A stretch of DNA of 64,000 bases, taken from assembly GCA_000349905.1 (NCBI GenBank), contig KB722742.1:42030-106029 (forward strand). Direction: 5' to 3'. Position numbers and translations under genes: made by a program. Source of the stretch: Volvariella volvacea V23. Lineage: Eukaryota; Basidiomycota; Agaricomycetes; Agaricales; Pluteaceae. Positions 32,083-44,300 of the stretch are shown one piece after another. The stretch's first letter is position 1; each line of letters starts with the position of its first letter. A model generated the notes under the pieces. It was not told where the DNA came from. It ran no database searches and saw nothing but the letters and a program-made list of their open reading frames with translations.

Positions 32083-33778
32083 CAATAAACGCGGATCTCG
32101 AAGACGGCCCAGGTCGGTTTCCCTCCCCAGATTTTGTCATCCTTATTGCTCACTGTTGTCACGCACGGCCAAAAGCAACCGAAGGGCAAGAGATCAAATT
32201 CAGGGAACACCAAGGCAGTTTGTTGGAGAGCGCCGGTTGTGGGGTTGGCTCAGGCAACCACAGCGGGGTTTAATGCCCTCGAGCGTAAAAAGCCGGGATG
32301 ATGGGGAGCTAAATGGCTGGAAGTTCCTGAGTTGAGAGAGATCGCATCCCCGGGTTTGTGTGGTGACATGCATCTTCAACAATTTGCGTAGCGGGTCCTG
32401 GTCGCCTGCTGGCGTCGAATTTCCTCGGTGTCGGGTGGCTTTAACGAGCGAGCTTGGGAGGAGTGGCGGTAATTCCGGTTTGCCTTTGATAGGGTGTATT
32501 TGGTAGTAAAGTCAGTGCCAAATACACCCCGTTATGAATGTCGCAGCCGTGCGAAGCACCCAACTACCACATCCTATCAGGAGAAAATCGGTTATCCCCC
32601 TCCCCTCCCTATCAACCTTTTGTGGTCAGATAAAAGCCGATCCACCCAAGACAGGCATTCAGCTGGGATAACCAAACCCGATATTGCCACAAGCATCCAG
32701 AGACTTTAGTCGCCCGGTATCATTCATCAATGAAGACTTCTCTCATATCTTGAGGATACAACCATAAACAGGTATCTCAGTTCGGATTGTATGTTGATCA
32801 AGCATCTCGATGTCATTCACGTTCATCAGTGCCGGCTACCCATCGGTTTTCACATCGCCGTTCTGGGAATGCATCACCCTCGATCCAGGGTTCAGAGGAC
32901 ACCCATATGCTTCATTCAAAGGTTTAGTCGTCAAACCATCAGCCCAATTTGCAACGCGACTAATCTGGCTTAATTACCTTGCTCTTTGAAGGATCGTACT
33001 GTCAGATTGACGACGGTGGATTTATCCCTGACGCCTGGTTGACTCCTCTAGGTTGTTTATACTCTTGAACCTTCTGTGGGGCGGTTCCAGTTTCACAAAA
33101 TGTTTGGTGCATTATTCATGACTCGTTCTTTCTCCACCTACAAATTAACCGCCGCCGACAACCCCATCCTAGCCTTCTATTTAGCTGCACTCTACGGGAA
33201 ATCAGCGCTTCAGCGCCCGTGTGGCTATCTCTATGGCCTGCTGATGGGGTTATCCTGATTTTCTGGGTGCTAGGGACATGCGAATTCCCTTTAAGGGCTT
33301 CGTATAAGTCGTGGTACTCCAATTCCAGGCTCTAGCAATTGCCAAAATTGTTCTGTGTGATATAAAGGCCTTTGGGTCGTTTTCAATATTATTAAGGCTA
33401 CGCGTTGGTAGTATTAAAAGCGACGCATCGTTGACCCAGTCTTACATGGTAGACTGCATCACGCCTACGTACGCCGCCAAAAGAGGGCATTGATGTACAG
33501 TAGTTGCTTGCCGATTAGATATCAGTTGTCTTTTCCCAAGCCTTATCGTTGAGCGACAGCAATTCATCATTATACCTCAAATTCTTCCAGCGCGCTTGAT
33601 TGTCTAGTCGTCATGGGTTCCCCCTGACCCATGCCTTTTGCCTCATGAATAATACGTTATGTACTAGAGTCAACTGGCGCTTGAGTGTGTGAACTTGAGT
33701 GCTGTTCCATCGGCCACCCCAGACTCTGTCTTTAGATTCTCGAATTTGACCAATTCTCAACGACTTGCCAACATCAAT
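32083..33778. other. Intergenic, one strong hairpin
   Basis: No gene is recognised. Apart from the hairpin at 32492-32529, listed separately, nothing stands out. Confidence 0.4.
32492..32529. repeat. 12-bp perfect inverted repeat (hairpin)
   Basis: GGGTGTATTTGG (32492-32503) and CCAAATACACCC (32518-32529) are exact inverted copies around a 14-nt loop. There is no U-tract or coding context. It could be a very small MITE relic, a replication or recombination structure, or a protein-binding dyad. Confidence 0.6.
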
Positions 33779-35526
33779 GGAAGATAATCTCCAGCACACA
33801 TCCCTCTCCCTCGTTCTCAAGAAAAATGGGCACTTCAAGAGTGATGACAGCGAAGTTTTGGCACCAGCCAACAAACTCTACCCCGACATCCTCAGTTCCA
33901 TCTTCTTGATGACTGCAGAAAGCGCGCGTTGGGAACTTAAGAGTTACGTTCCACAGTTTCGCATGTCTGCACTTACTGAAGATATGTAGCTCTCGATCCT
34001 CCTGGTTTATGAAATAGGTTCTCCATTGTCACAAGCCAGTTGTACGATTGGAATTGGGTTCGCGAACGCCAACGAAGGGCAAAATTGATGCCGTTTGAGG
34101 TTCATGCCTCAGGAACCTTTAATACCGATCCGCTCCCCGCTCCTGCACAAACAATACACGAAGCGTTCCCAGACTTTCTCCGCGTCCAGTCCTTCCATGT
34201 TACAGGCAACTGGGAACTCATTCAAGATTTATTCACTCCTTACGCCCATACCCCAAATCCATGCATTCGTCACCTATCTATATCATTGTTCGATACACCC
34301 GACGTCAGATTTGACCCATTCAAGCAGTTCAATGGTGACATGCCTAATCTAGAGACGTTCAAGTTGAGAGGCTACAGCCTCAGCGATTCCATTCAATTCT
34401 GGCAACGGTCTCTCAGATCTCTTCACATCCACTCTACTACGCTCGACGTTCTACTCCAATCCACCATCACTAAATTCACTTCACATTTTTGCTGCCCTTC
34501 CTTATCTGGAAGAACTATGGATTTCCATTCCATTCCATTGGCGTGGTCCAATATTGCTGATAGACCGACACCCACCAAGTCTTGGTAAACCGGTAAAGCT
34601 GAATCCTCTTCGAAAACTCGTGATACGTGCCCCAGAAGACTCACAGTCTCTGGCTACTCGCATGGTGAGTTTCATAGAATTGCCTTCATGCACGATGGGG
34701 ATACTTCAGCAGCCTGTTCTCTGTCCGCGCACGCTTGATAGACACCAGCCCGTTCTCTCAAGCCCCGATTCACTGTCTATTTGCATCATCAGTTTCCATC
34801 GTAGCACGAGCTTGGGACGATTGCGAAAGTCTGGTGAACGGAGATGACCATGCGTACCCTTTCTTTGGACAATTAGATCGCGCGCGCGTGTCAGCATCTT
34901 TCAATCTTGAATTTAGCGATAAAATATTGAAGTATCTTCTCCAAGAGCTTCTGTAGGAGCTGGTCTGTCCGCTGATCGAGTTATTTAATATCCAACATCT
35001 CTGTTCCCTCTCGTGGAGATCCTGGTTCCCAAAACCATACAAAGGATTGAAGATTGGTAGGGACTTTTTTTACTCGTGCGGTGAAATTAAGGAGCATTGA
35101 AGTCAAAACGGAGGACACGGCGTTTGTGGATGAGATTTTACCTACAGATGATTGTTCAGCACTTCGTGAGTTACATACTACTCCTCTCATCCGGGATAAG
35201 GGCTTAGTCTAACTCCTGTATCGCAATTGATCACGAAATTATTATTGTACCAAACAGCAATTTGCCCCGCTCTCAGAACTATTACAGTGGTACTCTCAGA
35301 GCCACACAGCTACATGCGACTCGTCGATATCGATGAGTTCGCAAACAAGCTAGAACAAAGGAATAAAATTATAGGGAACCGTATTGATAAACTAATCATC
35401 GGAGGCGTCGGATTATACCAGATGGAAATATTGTGCGGTTTGGAATTGCAGAAGTTGCGGCGGGTTGTACAGAATGTTGATGTGGACGTCGGTAGTGGCG
35501 TGGTTGAGAGGATATTCTTGGAATAA
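33779..35526 (+). pseudogene. F-box/LRR-like gene, disrupted
   Basis: The N-terminal piece from ATG 33779 has NKLYPDILSSIFLMTAESA, an F-box-like start. The middle piece (34040-34588) has YDWNWVRERQRRAKLMPFEV and GDMPNLETFKLRGYSLSDS, typical of another agaricomycete F-box family. The LRR-like continuation (LPYLEELWISIPFHW, then LNPLRKLVIRAPED) is in a different frame from about 34470, so there is a frameshift. The C-terminal piece (35227-35526) has CPALRTITVVLSEP and DIDEFANKLEQR. Introns may explain part, but not all, of the frame changes. A smaller remnant of a sister copy lies at 49320-49960. If translated it would be an SCF adaptor; it is probably dead. Confidence 0.6.
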
Positions 35527-35714
35527 TTGATCAGCTGCATGCGTATTGCTGCCCGGGGGTTATATTTGTTCGTTCCCGGACAAGGATTGAGGACAGGTTC
35601 CTATTACTGTGCGTACAAGCAAAAGAAAGTATTACAAGTAGAGAAAATTACTAATTAAATAGCAAAAAAAAAGGTGAATACATATCGACATTAAACTACA
35701 TTGACTCGAGCTGT

Positions 35715-36758
35715 TTAATTGCATTTCTTGTAGATACACGCATTGTAACCGAAATCAAGAGCTTTTGGTCGCCTGGACAACTCGAATCTGTAACTTGAGC
35801 TAAAGAAAGTCGATCCGTAACCCAGTTGGGATGACGCTCTCAAGATTCTACCGACTATCGAGTGGTGAAGGCCGAAAAGGAGTGAACAACTTGAGGTGCT
35901 GGATGCGGGACTGGACTTTTCCAAGACGCTTTCTTCTGCCGCCTCTTCCTTGGCTTTAGTCTCATCTGTGCCTTCCTCCCGTTGCCCCTCACGTTCTTCT
36001 TCCCCTACTCCTTCTTTATCCTTCAACGAGTCGCGATCAGGTGAGGGATCAGGGTTGGATTGCGAAGTGGGATGATCGTCTAGATCATCCGCAACCGCTC
36101 CTGAGCCCGGTCCAGGATCGACTGAAGGCTGTGTTGTCCACTCTTCATGCAGCCCTCTACCGCTTCCTTCATGTTCGTCAACGTCATATCCCTGCACTGA
36201 CGATTCAACACCAGATCGCGCGTTGCTATCTTCCTCCTCCTTTGGGCCCATCCGATCCGGCATAGTCACCGGAGCGGGTAGCAAGCCCTCACCGGTCTCA
36301 CCACTCGAGCTACCAATGGAGGGTTCTACCGCGTTGACGTCGTTCCAGGAAGCGGCTGCTTCCCTTAATGGTGATTCCGCGATTGGGCTGATAGGATTGC
36401 CGGTATCAGGTGGCAAATCGGTATGAGAGGATGATTGGGGAATGATAGGTGGGATAATGGTAGGTGGGATTTGCGGGGTGTGGACTGGATCAGGGGAAGA
36501 TAGATGAGCAAGTTCGGTGCTGGGAGCCGAAGCAGCGTCGTCCAGCCTACCAGCATATTGGGGTGAGGGTTCAACAGTATTTACGCCTTCTCCAGCAGGA
36601 TTGGTAGAAGGCGGTAGAGTGGTTGGTGGAGTAGTTGGGGTTTGAGCTTCATGCTCGAGTGATTCCGCTACGGCGGACTGAAAAGCTCTGTTAACAGAGA
36701 GAATAGAAGATGTTCGACGAGATACGCGGGACCATCTACTCAAAGTTGGAGCTGGCAT
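35715..36758 (-). CDS. Hypothetical low-complexity Ser/Pro/Glu-rich protein
   Basis: A 347-codon ORF on the minus strand from ATG 36758. A short basic start (MPAPTLSRWSRVSRRTSS) is followed by a long disordered region rich in Ser, Pro, Thr and acidic residues, and a hydrophobic/aromatic end (LLFGLHHSIVGRIL). No known domain is present. Minus-strand sequence further upstream (37409-36740) also has coding-like pieces (VYKRDEKWVAVWNDGITML), so this may be the last exon of a larger gene. Family and function are not recognised. Confidence 0.4.
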   Translation of the reverse strand: MPAPTLSRWSRVSRRTSSILSVNRAFQSAVAESLEHEAQTPTTPPTTLPPSTNPAGEGVNTVEPSPQYAGRLDDAASAPSTELAHLSSPDPVHTPQIPPTIIPPIIPQSSSHTDLPPDTGNPISPIAESPLREAAASWNDVNAVEPSIGSSSGETGEGLLPAPVTMPDRMGPKEEEDSNARSGVESSVQGYDVDEHEGSGRGLHEEWTTQPSVDPGPGSGAVADDLDDHPTSQSNPDPSPDRDSLKDKEGVGEEEREGQREEGTDETKAKEEAAEESVLEKSSPASSTSSCSLLFGLHHSIVGRILRASSQLGYGSTFFSSSYRFELSRRPKALDFGYNACIYKKCN

Positions 36759-37660
36759 TGTAGTTTGGGTGTCTGTGGGAGATTGAGGAACCTAACTCGC
36801 ACCGTTTTGAGGTAGATATGTAGTACTAGTGTTGACGCAGATGGGTGGACAACATGAGGTGCTCCGAGGAAACGTTGAGTAGGGATGGCAGGAATGATGA
36901 AATAAGATGCGGTGCTACGAGGAAGAGGCGGTGAACAGTAATAGCGTACGAGAATGTGCTCCTCCACCACGAAATCGAACAGGATCTTGCCAACATATGG
37001 CAAGAGAAGCCTCGAGGCCATCAGACCTTGCTGTTTGTGTGTCTCGTTGACATCATGTGAGCGCATTAAGAGAACATGAGGCAAACATAGCGGGTTCAAG
37101 AATAAATATTGCAAGAAACGCCAAGCGGGAGATATGACTCGTGGTTGAGGACAGGAAAACAGCATTGATAACAATCAAGAGATCCTGATAGGAAAACATA
37201 TGTTGGAATGTGCGGCGTTTCCTGTGACCCTGCACACCACCCGAGCTGCAGGTCGGATGCCTTGAGCGGTTGCAAAAGGTGCTACTTACGGGTACACCTT
37301 TGAGCATAGTAATTCCGTCATTCCACACCGCGACCCACTTCTCGTCCCTCTTATACACATTGGATTTTCGAGGACTAATTGATACTGTCTGTAAATGACC
37401 GTCTAACACAACCCGTCAATGATCCAGACGTGGGAACAATCGATGGTTTTGGTGTAGATATCCTTTGAGCATAATGTGCCCGTCGCGCAAGTCTGCAGAT
37501 CTAAGAGCACATGGTGGATAAAAGCCAATCCCACAAATTTCCGGGCTTTGGTGTTCATTAAAGTTGCCGGAACGTGACACGCCTTACAAGCGCGTGGGTT
37601 CGGCGCTAGAGTGTTGGCGCCCAGTTCCCAACCTCAGCCTCATGTTCTCCTCCGCACATC
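36759..37660. other. Region with possible upstream exons of the minus-strand gene
   Basis: Minus ORFs 37409-37053 and 37174-36740 contain protein-like segments, followed by a GT donor near 37290. They may belong to the gene ending at 35715. The right part must contain the promoter of the NLR that starts at 37661. Confidence 0.3.
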
Positions 37661-40600
37661 ATGTCGGCAGCTCCCCAAGCAAAATCTCTTGATATCCCCA
37701 GGGAACACCACTTCTTCAAGTCGTCTAGTTTCACGAACCTTGGATATGTGGCCAACGTCGCTGGCGACTACCACTACCACCTAGGATCAACACCGCAAGC
37801 CCACACAACCGATGCCAGTCAGTGTGCAATCTTCATCCAGCAGAGTTGCTACTAATCACGTATGGCGTCGACCTGGCGCTATACTAGTCATGCGATTCCT
37901 CTTCCCTCGCATCTATTCATCGGCGATGTACAATGGCGATATTCGACGAGATGCACCAAAGTGCCATCCCGAAACCCGTAAATCCATCATATCCGACATC
38001 ATGGCATGGGCTATCGACATCCTCGCTACCACCTGCATCCTTTGGTTGACTGGACCGGTTGGAACAGGGAAGTCGGCTATCGCCCAGCGTGTAGCAGAGC
38101 TTTTACATGAGAAGAATCCTCGATTACTGGCAGGGAGCTTTTTCTTCTGGAGGAATGATGGTGGAAGGAATGGTCTGTCGTTGTTTGTTTCCACACTAGC
38201 CTACCAGTTGGCCATTGCTATACCCGAAGCAGGACACATAATCGAGGAGAGGCTTGGCAGGGATCCATCGATCTTGGACAGAGCGATCGAGTACCAGTGG
38301 AAATCCCTCATCGTCGACCCGCTGCAGCAAGCCTCGCTTAACCCCTCCAACGAGCGATCTATATTCGTTATTGATGGTCTCGACGAATGCGGGACGCCAG
38401 AGGACCAACTGCTCGTGCTCCGCCTCGTATCCGAATTCCCCAAATCCTTACCCATTTCGTTCTTGATTGCCAGTCGTCCAGAAGCTCACATCCAATCCCG
38501 AATAGACGCTTTGTCTGACGAAAAACACGATTCTAAGTGGCGCCTACCACATCTTGTGCTTACGGAGACGGAGGAGTCCAAAGGAGACATGCGATTGATA
38601 TTGACGACCGCCCTGTCGGAGATAGCTCGGGACAAGAAGGAGATTATCAGAGGCAGAAAATGGCCACCAACGGGCGCGATTGAAAAGATCATCGATTTCG
38701 CCGATGGTCAATTCGTCTATACTCTTACGGTGGTTAGGTTCGTTACTGCTATCGATGGAGATCCTATTAGTAGGATGGAGGCCGTTCTGTCCCAATCAAG
38801 CCCGGAAAAGGCGAAGGCGCTATACCCTCTCGACGCGCTCTACAACACAATTTTATCTTCAGCGATCACAACACCTTTTGATTCAAACTCAGTGCCCGTA
38901 CTGCTTGCATACCTATCCCTTATCACCTATCCCTGGCCACATAACGACTTCAGTTTCATCGCCTCGGTCTCGACTCTCAGCCAAGTATGGAACAAGCGCC
39001 CATCTGAGATACGATTAGACCTGCAGCGTCTGCACTCCGTTCTTCGCGTACCCAAGGAGGATCTCGAGGGTATCGATGTTTATCACACCTCTTTCCAGGA
39101 GTACCTGCACGACGCATCCCGGAGCGGCCAATACGCGGTCAAAGGCCCTGCTAACACTATTCTAACGAGTGTTCTAGTACAAAGCCTGGAGGTGGCAAAC
39201 AAGGCAACTGTCAACGGGCGAATTGGACCAGATGTCGGATCCTTGTGGCTTCGACTCCCGGTTGAGCATCTGAGCGCACATACTGGGAGCGGGCTTTACA
39301 AGGAGCTACTAGTTTCCCTACAGAAGTTCGACTTGATGCGCTGGCTTCGTGAATATTACCTGCTAGGTGGAGAATTGAGCGAATCGGTCATAACCCATTA
39401 TAGCCTATTCCATAGTTGGTTGGCACGGACGGCACAGTAGGAAGACTTCAAGGTGAGCGTTAGTTTCGAGTTGTTAACGAATTCTCACCTGATCAAAATA
39501 GCGTCTTGAATCGCGATACTCTCGTAACGCCTTGGAAAAATGGTTTCAGAATTGGATGTCCGATGGGCACAGCGTTCCTTCAATCCTACCCCCACAGCAA
39601 ATGCTCCTACTTTCACAGCTCAAACTCGCAAAATTGATCAATATAGCGGCTTCAGAATCCATTTTCAAGAACAAAAACGACAAGCGGGACTACATCTCTT
39701 TCGTCATGAGGATCTCGACGGAACACATCTTTTCGAAATATCCATACACTTCCCAAGCGCTACGTCGCCTCTCATTGCCCCTTCCGTTGAATTTCTTTAC
39801 CTACAACCGGTTTACCGACAATTTCCTGTGGAACAAGCGTCGCCAGACTGAAGCAATCGCCGGTGCTACAGAAACTACCGGCGTACTATTCCCATCTTCC
39901 AAACCCAAGCTCTCGGTGCCGTTCCTTACTCTTGTCGCACTGCACTCGGCTACAATGACGTTATGGGCGTCCGCAGCTTCTTCTGAGTATCAGTAAGACT
40001 TCACCGTTGTTTGAGTTGATTTCCAGGTGCTAATCCGAGTCTCATAGCGCAAGTACCATCAAACCGATAGCGTCGCAGTTCTGGGAGTTCTTCCTTAAGT
40101 CCGCTGCTAGTTGGAAAATGAGTTTAGACTCGTCTACTCAGGGCGTCTACGCACAGAATCTTCTGTTGGATATCATGATCGTAATAGCAAGCCTACCCGC
40201 TCAGATCTGTATAGATCACGCTAATGCAATCAAGGAGTTCCTTATGGTGGGTTATACTTCAATCTATCGGAATGCGCACCTAAATCAAGGTGTTAGGTGT
40301 ACAAGAAGCACGTCCCGTTGCTACTTTTCCAGTTTTGGCAGAACTACCCATCTTCAGATAAACCAACCACAGGGAAAACTTTATTACCAGCCCCGGATGT
40401 GGACACGATCACTGCACAAATGAAGCAGCAGCGAGTTCCCCTTCAAAAGCAACTCAATTCTCAACCAGAACCCTGGCTACAGTATGCAGACGACTACGAA
40501 AAACTAGTCCTACCTGGGTATGTACAAGCGTGGATGATCGTAACTCCATTGGTTACTAACTCGAGCCAGACAATCATTTGCAGATATCGCCGAGAAGGGT

Positions 40601-40672
40601 GTGAGCGCTCAAGGACGTACAGTAAGGATTACGGAGAAGCTTAGACAATTTCTTCATTACGTGGGAATATAG
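37661..40672 (+). CDS. NACHT-domain NLR with long unrecognised C-terminal domain; in-frame TAG
   Basis: Exons 37661-37817, 37888-39452, 39502-39992, 40048-40246, 40297-40517 and 40570-40672, all phase-consistent. A TAG at 39438-39440 is codon 570; without read-through the protein is 569 aa, with it about 911. Residues 20-42 (SSFTNLGYVANVAGDYHYH) resemble the short N-terminal motif of the other NLR. NACHT: HPETR, Walker A GPVGTGKS at 108-115, GSFFFWR, Walker B VIDGLDE around 213-219 and IASRPEAH. A winged-helix-like part ends in LQRLHSVLRVPKEDL and VYHTSFQEYL. The part after the TAG is helical (ALEKWFQNWMS, ASQFWEFFLKSAASWKM, VYKKHVPLLLFQFWQNY) and unrecognised. A 54-nt candidate intron (39387-39440) ending exactly at the TAG would remove it in frame, but its donor (gtcata) is poor. 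Likely role: incompatibility or immune-type signalling. Confidence 0.8.
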
Positions 40673-41316
40673 TGTTACATTTTGTTGTACTACTGTCGTA
40701 CAGTATGCTGTTGAATCCATGGCGACAACCGTGACGGATGAGGGCAATGTCACGTAGCTACATCTTTGTCTCAGACGGCCACTAGCACAACCTCCTGCAA
40801 CTTGTTGATACTACCTCAAACTTCACAATTCTGGGTTGAAATGTTTCTGACTAATGCGGAGACCCGAAGTGGATGCAAGCTATGATAGGACCCTCAATAA
40901 ATACAACGACAGATATCCTTGTACTTCATAAGCTATTCAAGTTACGCGCTTCCCCTTATAACCCGATCAACCAAGCCCCGGTGCAGAAAACTTGACGTTG
41001 GCCAGCCGAACAATCCACTACATACATACCTCAGTAATACCCCACGTCTGCGCCCACAAGGAGATTACTGTTGCTGCTGTTACCTCCTGGTAATAAAGCT
41101 TAAGCTCATGGAGGCGTGGTCTGGTCTAATCAAGAGGCTGTCCGAGCCATCTGTCAGGCAAGCTCATCACGTGCGTTGATTTACCGAACAGCAGGGCTAC
41201 CACGCGCAATGTTGCGTGTGGCCATCATTTGGAATAGAAGTGATTGTTATTCGGGTCAGTGAGGCACCCCATTGTCCTTATCCTCGCTCTCGTATCACAT
41301 ACAGCATTTCCAGGCC
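40673..41316. other. Intergenic, nothing recognised
   Basis: Between the NLR and the first sacsin-like gene. No feature is recognised. Confidence 0.4.
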
Positions 41317-44300
41317 ATGCCTCCTCAGAATGCACGAGAACGCTCAGATTTGACCAGGCAGATCAAGAGCATTCTCGACGGCTACCCGTTCGGTATTGCA
41401 ATCCTACGCGAATTGTTACAGAACTCAGATGATGCTCAGGCTACGACTCAGGTGTGCGCTGCTTCCTTTACGCCTTTTCTGCTTTCTGATCAAACACCAG
41501 ACGTTTATCTTGGATTGCCGTACACACGGTACTGAATCGCTCGCACATCCTGCTCTTGTTGGGTGCCAAGGGCCGGCTTTATTAGCCGTCAACGATTCGG
41601 TTTTCAAGGATCCGGAGGACTGGGAAGCATTGAGAAAGCTGCATGGATCTAACAAGGCTCTAGACGAGAAGTAAGTACTACGGCATAATGTATAAACTTC
41701 GCCATTAACAATCTTATAGCAAGACAGGCAAATATGGATTGGGGTTTCGTGCGAACTATCACGTAAGTTGATGTTTGGGGAACCTTCTAGCTTAGCTCAT
41801 ACCTTTACCAGCTAACGGATAATCCCCATGTCTTATCTGGGGACCGTTTATACATTGCGGATCCGCACGAACGACTCCCTGGAGTGCTTAATGGTGGCGC
41901 ATATTTTTCGTTGAAGGATGGAGATGGGGTGGAGTATTCGAGTCACTTCAATGCATTTCAGGCCGCTGGAGTGGATTCCCGTTCGGACTATGTCAATCAA
42001 ACGATTATAAGGCTTCCGCTACGAACTGCTAGTCAAGCCGAGATCAGCGAGATATGCAAAACCCCGACGACAATCGAGGGCATCAGAACTTTGTTCAAAT
42101 CTTTCATCACTAACGAACTCGACATTATTCTCCTCTTCTTGAGAAACGTTACCCGTATCGAGGTTGTGGAGGTTGGCGAAGATGGGCGGGGGATACTGCT
42201 TGGGAGAGCGATGCTGACAAAAAGTACGAATCCTCCAGCCGTGTCGCGTGCAGCAACGTACTTGTCAAGCTCATCCCTTTTTGATTACCTCGTCGTCTCG
42301 TTCGATCAACCTGAACATCGCACGACGTGGCGATCATATCGTCGAACATACGATAGGCGTTATGTCAGCAACATCTTATCATCTAGGCTTTGCCGTTCAG
42401 CAGAGCAACTCGAGCAAGATCTTCGACAGGATAAGTTAGTTGCCGAAGTTGCGCTGGCTTACTGTCTCGATCCAAACCTCATCGTCAATGGTCGCCTTTT
42501 CGCATCGCTACCTCTTCCTGAATCAATATCGCCCAAGATCCCGATCCACGTTCACGGTAACTTTGCCCTCACATCCGACCGACAACACCTGAAAAACTTT
42601 GATCAAATAAATGACCAAGAGAATAAACGGCATCGAGACGGGTGAGCTGACTGACAAAGGTCTGAATAAACTCTTTCTCATGTCTTTGAACTCGTCACGT
42701 AGGTTGTTGGCACACTGGAATAAAGCCATATTTGAAGAGTTTATTCCCCCTGCGTGGGCTGCGCTTCTGGAGGCCCTCGCTCAGGATCTCAAAGAAAGAA
42801 ATCGATTGGATGAAGTTTGGTCTGCTTTTCCTCTTCAGGTTTCCGATAGTTGGGGAGGTCATTGGGGAAAGATATTGGATTCGGTACTGAGGGAGGTGAT
42901 AGAGAGCAAGTTCTGCGTGTTTCCGACAACTGCGCTTGGTGTACAGTTACCATCAGTGTTGCAAGGGCTATATATAGTAGACCAGAGAGATTCGACGTGT
43001 CCATGGGAGATCCTAAGTAGGCTTGGGATAATGGTTGCGGCGCCGCCTATTCCGATCTACGAGCTCATCAAAGCGACTTCATCTATTCTCACTCCAGGTC
43101 CGCTATTGAATGAATTGCAGGTGAGTAAAACACTTGAAGGTCACACGCTACGTCTGACGAGGGCACCAGCAACGAGTTCAAGCATTAGAGCAATGTACCG
43201 ATCCAGAGAAAGACGCAATCATTAAATATCTATTATCCGAGAAGCAGGCTACCTTGGATATGGTACTCGGTCTACCAATAATTCCTTTGGCTTCGGGGAA
43301 AAGGATCCGTTTGGAACGACAACCCCTCACCCGCGTGCATATCGTTCAAGGCCTCGGTGATCGCGCTGTAGACGCCTGGATGAAGTTAGGAATTCCTTTC
43401 CTCGATCCCGAGGTGCCGTATAACAAAGTCGAGCCATTCGGCGTGACCTTGAAGGAGGACGTGACCTTCTTCGTAGAGCATGTGGATCCATCTCGCATCG
43501 CAGAGCTCTTGTCCAGCGATTGGGACGAAATAAACGCATCTCTTACTAGCGTGCAGCGGATTTCATTCCTGGGAGACAAGAACTTGCTGATATTCAAACA
43601 ATTCCCCATTTTCCCCATTCGAGCGAACTTAGCGGAGGGGGAAGAGGGCGAAAAGGTGTCTATTACGCACCAAGGCGCCATAATAGGCGATCACGTCTTC
43701 GTTCAGTCATCCCATAATTACCCTCTCCCAGTTCTTCCCCTCACCACCACGTTTGTTGATGTTCGAATCGAAGCTGGCATCAGTCGACTCCTGGGGGGTC
43801 CACCTCGAATGTTGGGAGAGTTGGGGCTGCTACAGATGGCCCTCGAGCATTGGGACATTCAACCGCACTACCTGAGACAGCGATTCCTTCCTCGCATTCT
43901 TGCTCGGCTGACTGAAATGCCATCCTCAATTGAACGTGTACGGAACCTTCCATTCATAACTGTCGGTGGTCGTATCCTCCCTCCTCATGAAGTCATCGAT
44001 CCCGAATCTCCTATCGCTGGCCTCTATGAAGATGGTGATCTCCCATGCAAAGACTTCGCCACGCACTCGATGTTTGGGCTCCTAAGGATGCACGGTTTAA
44101 TATGTAACAAACTAACTCCCGAGCTCTTGAATAAGAGGATACACTGGATCTCCCATAATACGCACTGCTCTCTACCGAAGGCGATTCATCTTCTCACTGT
44201 CATGGATGACGAATGGGACAATCGCTTCATAACTGAGGTGGACGGTTGTCGGTCACTTGCATGGATACCAACAGCAGACGAGGCCTTGGTCTCCCCCAGT

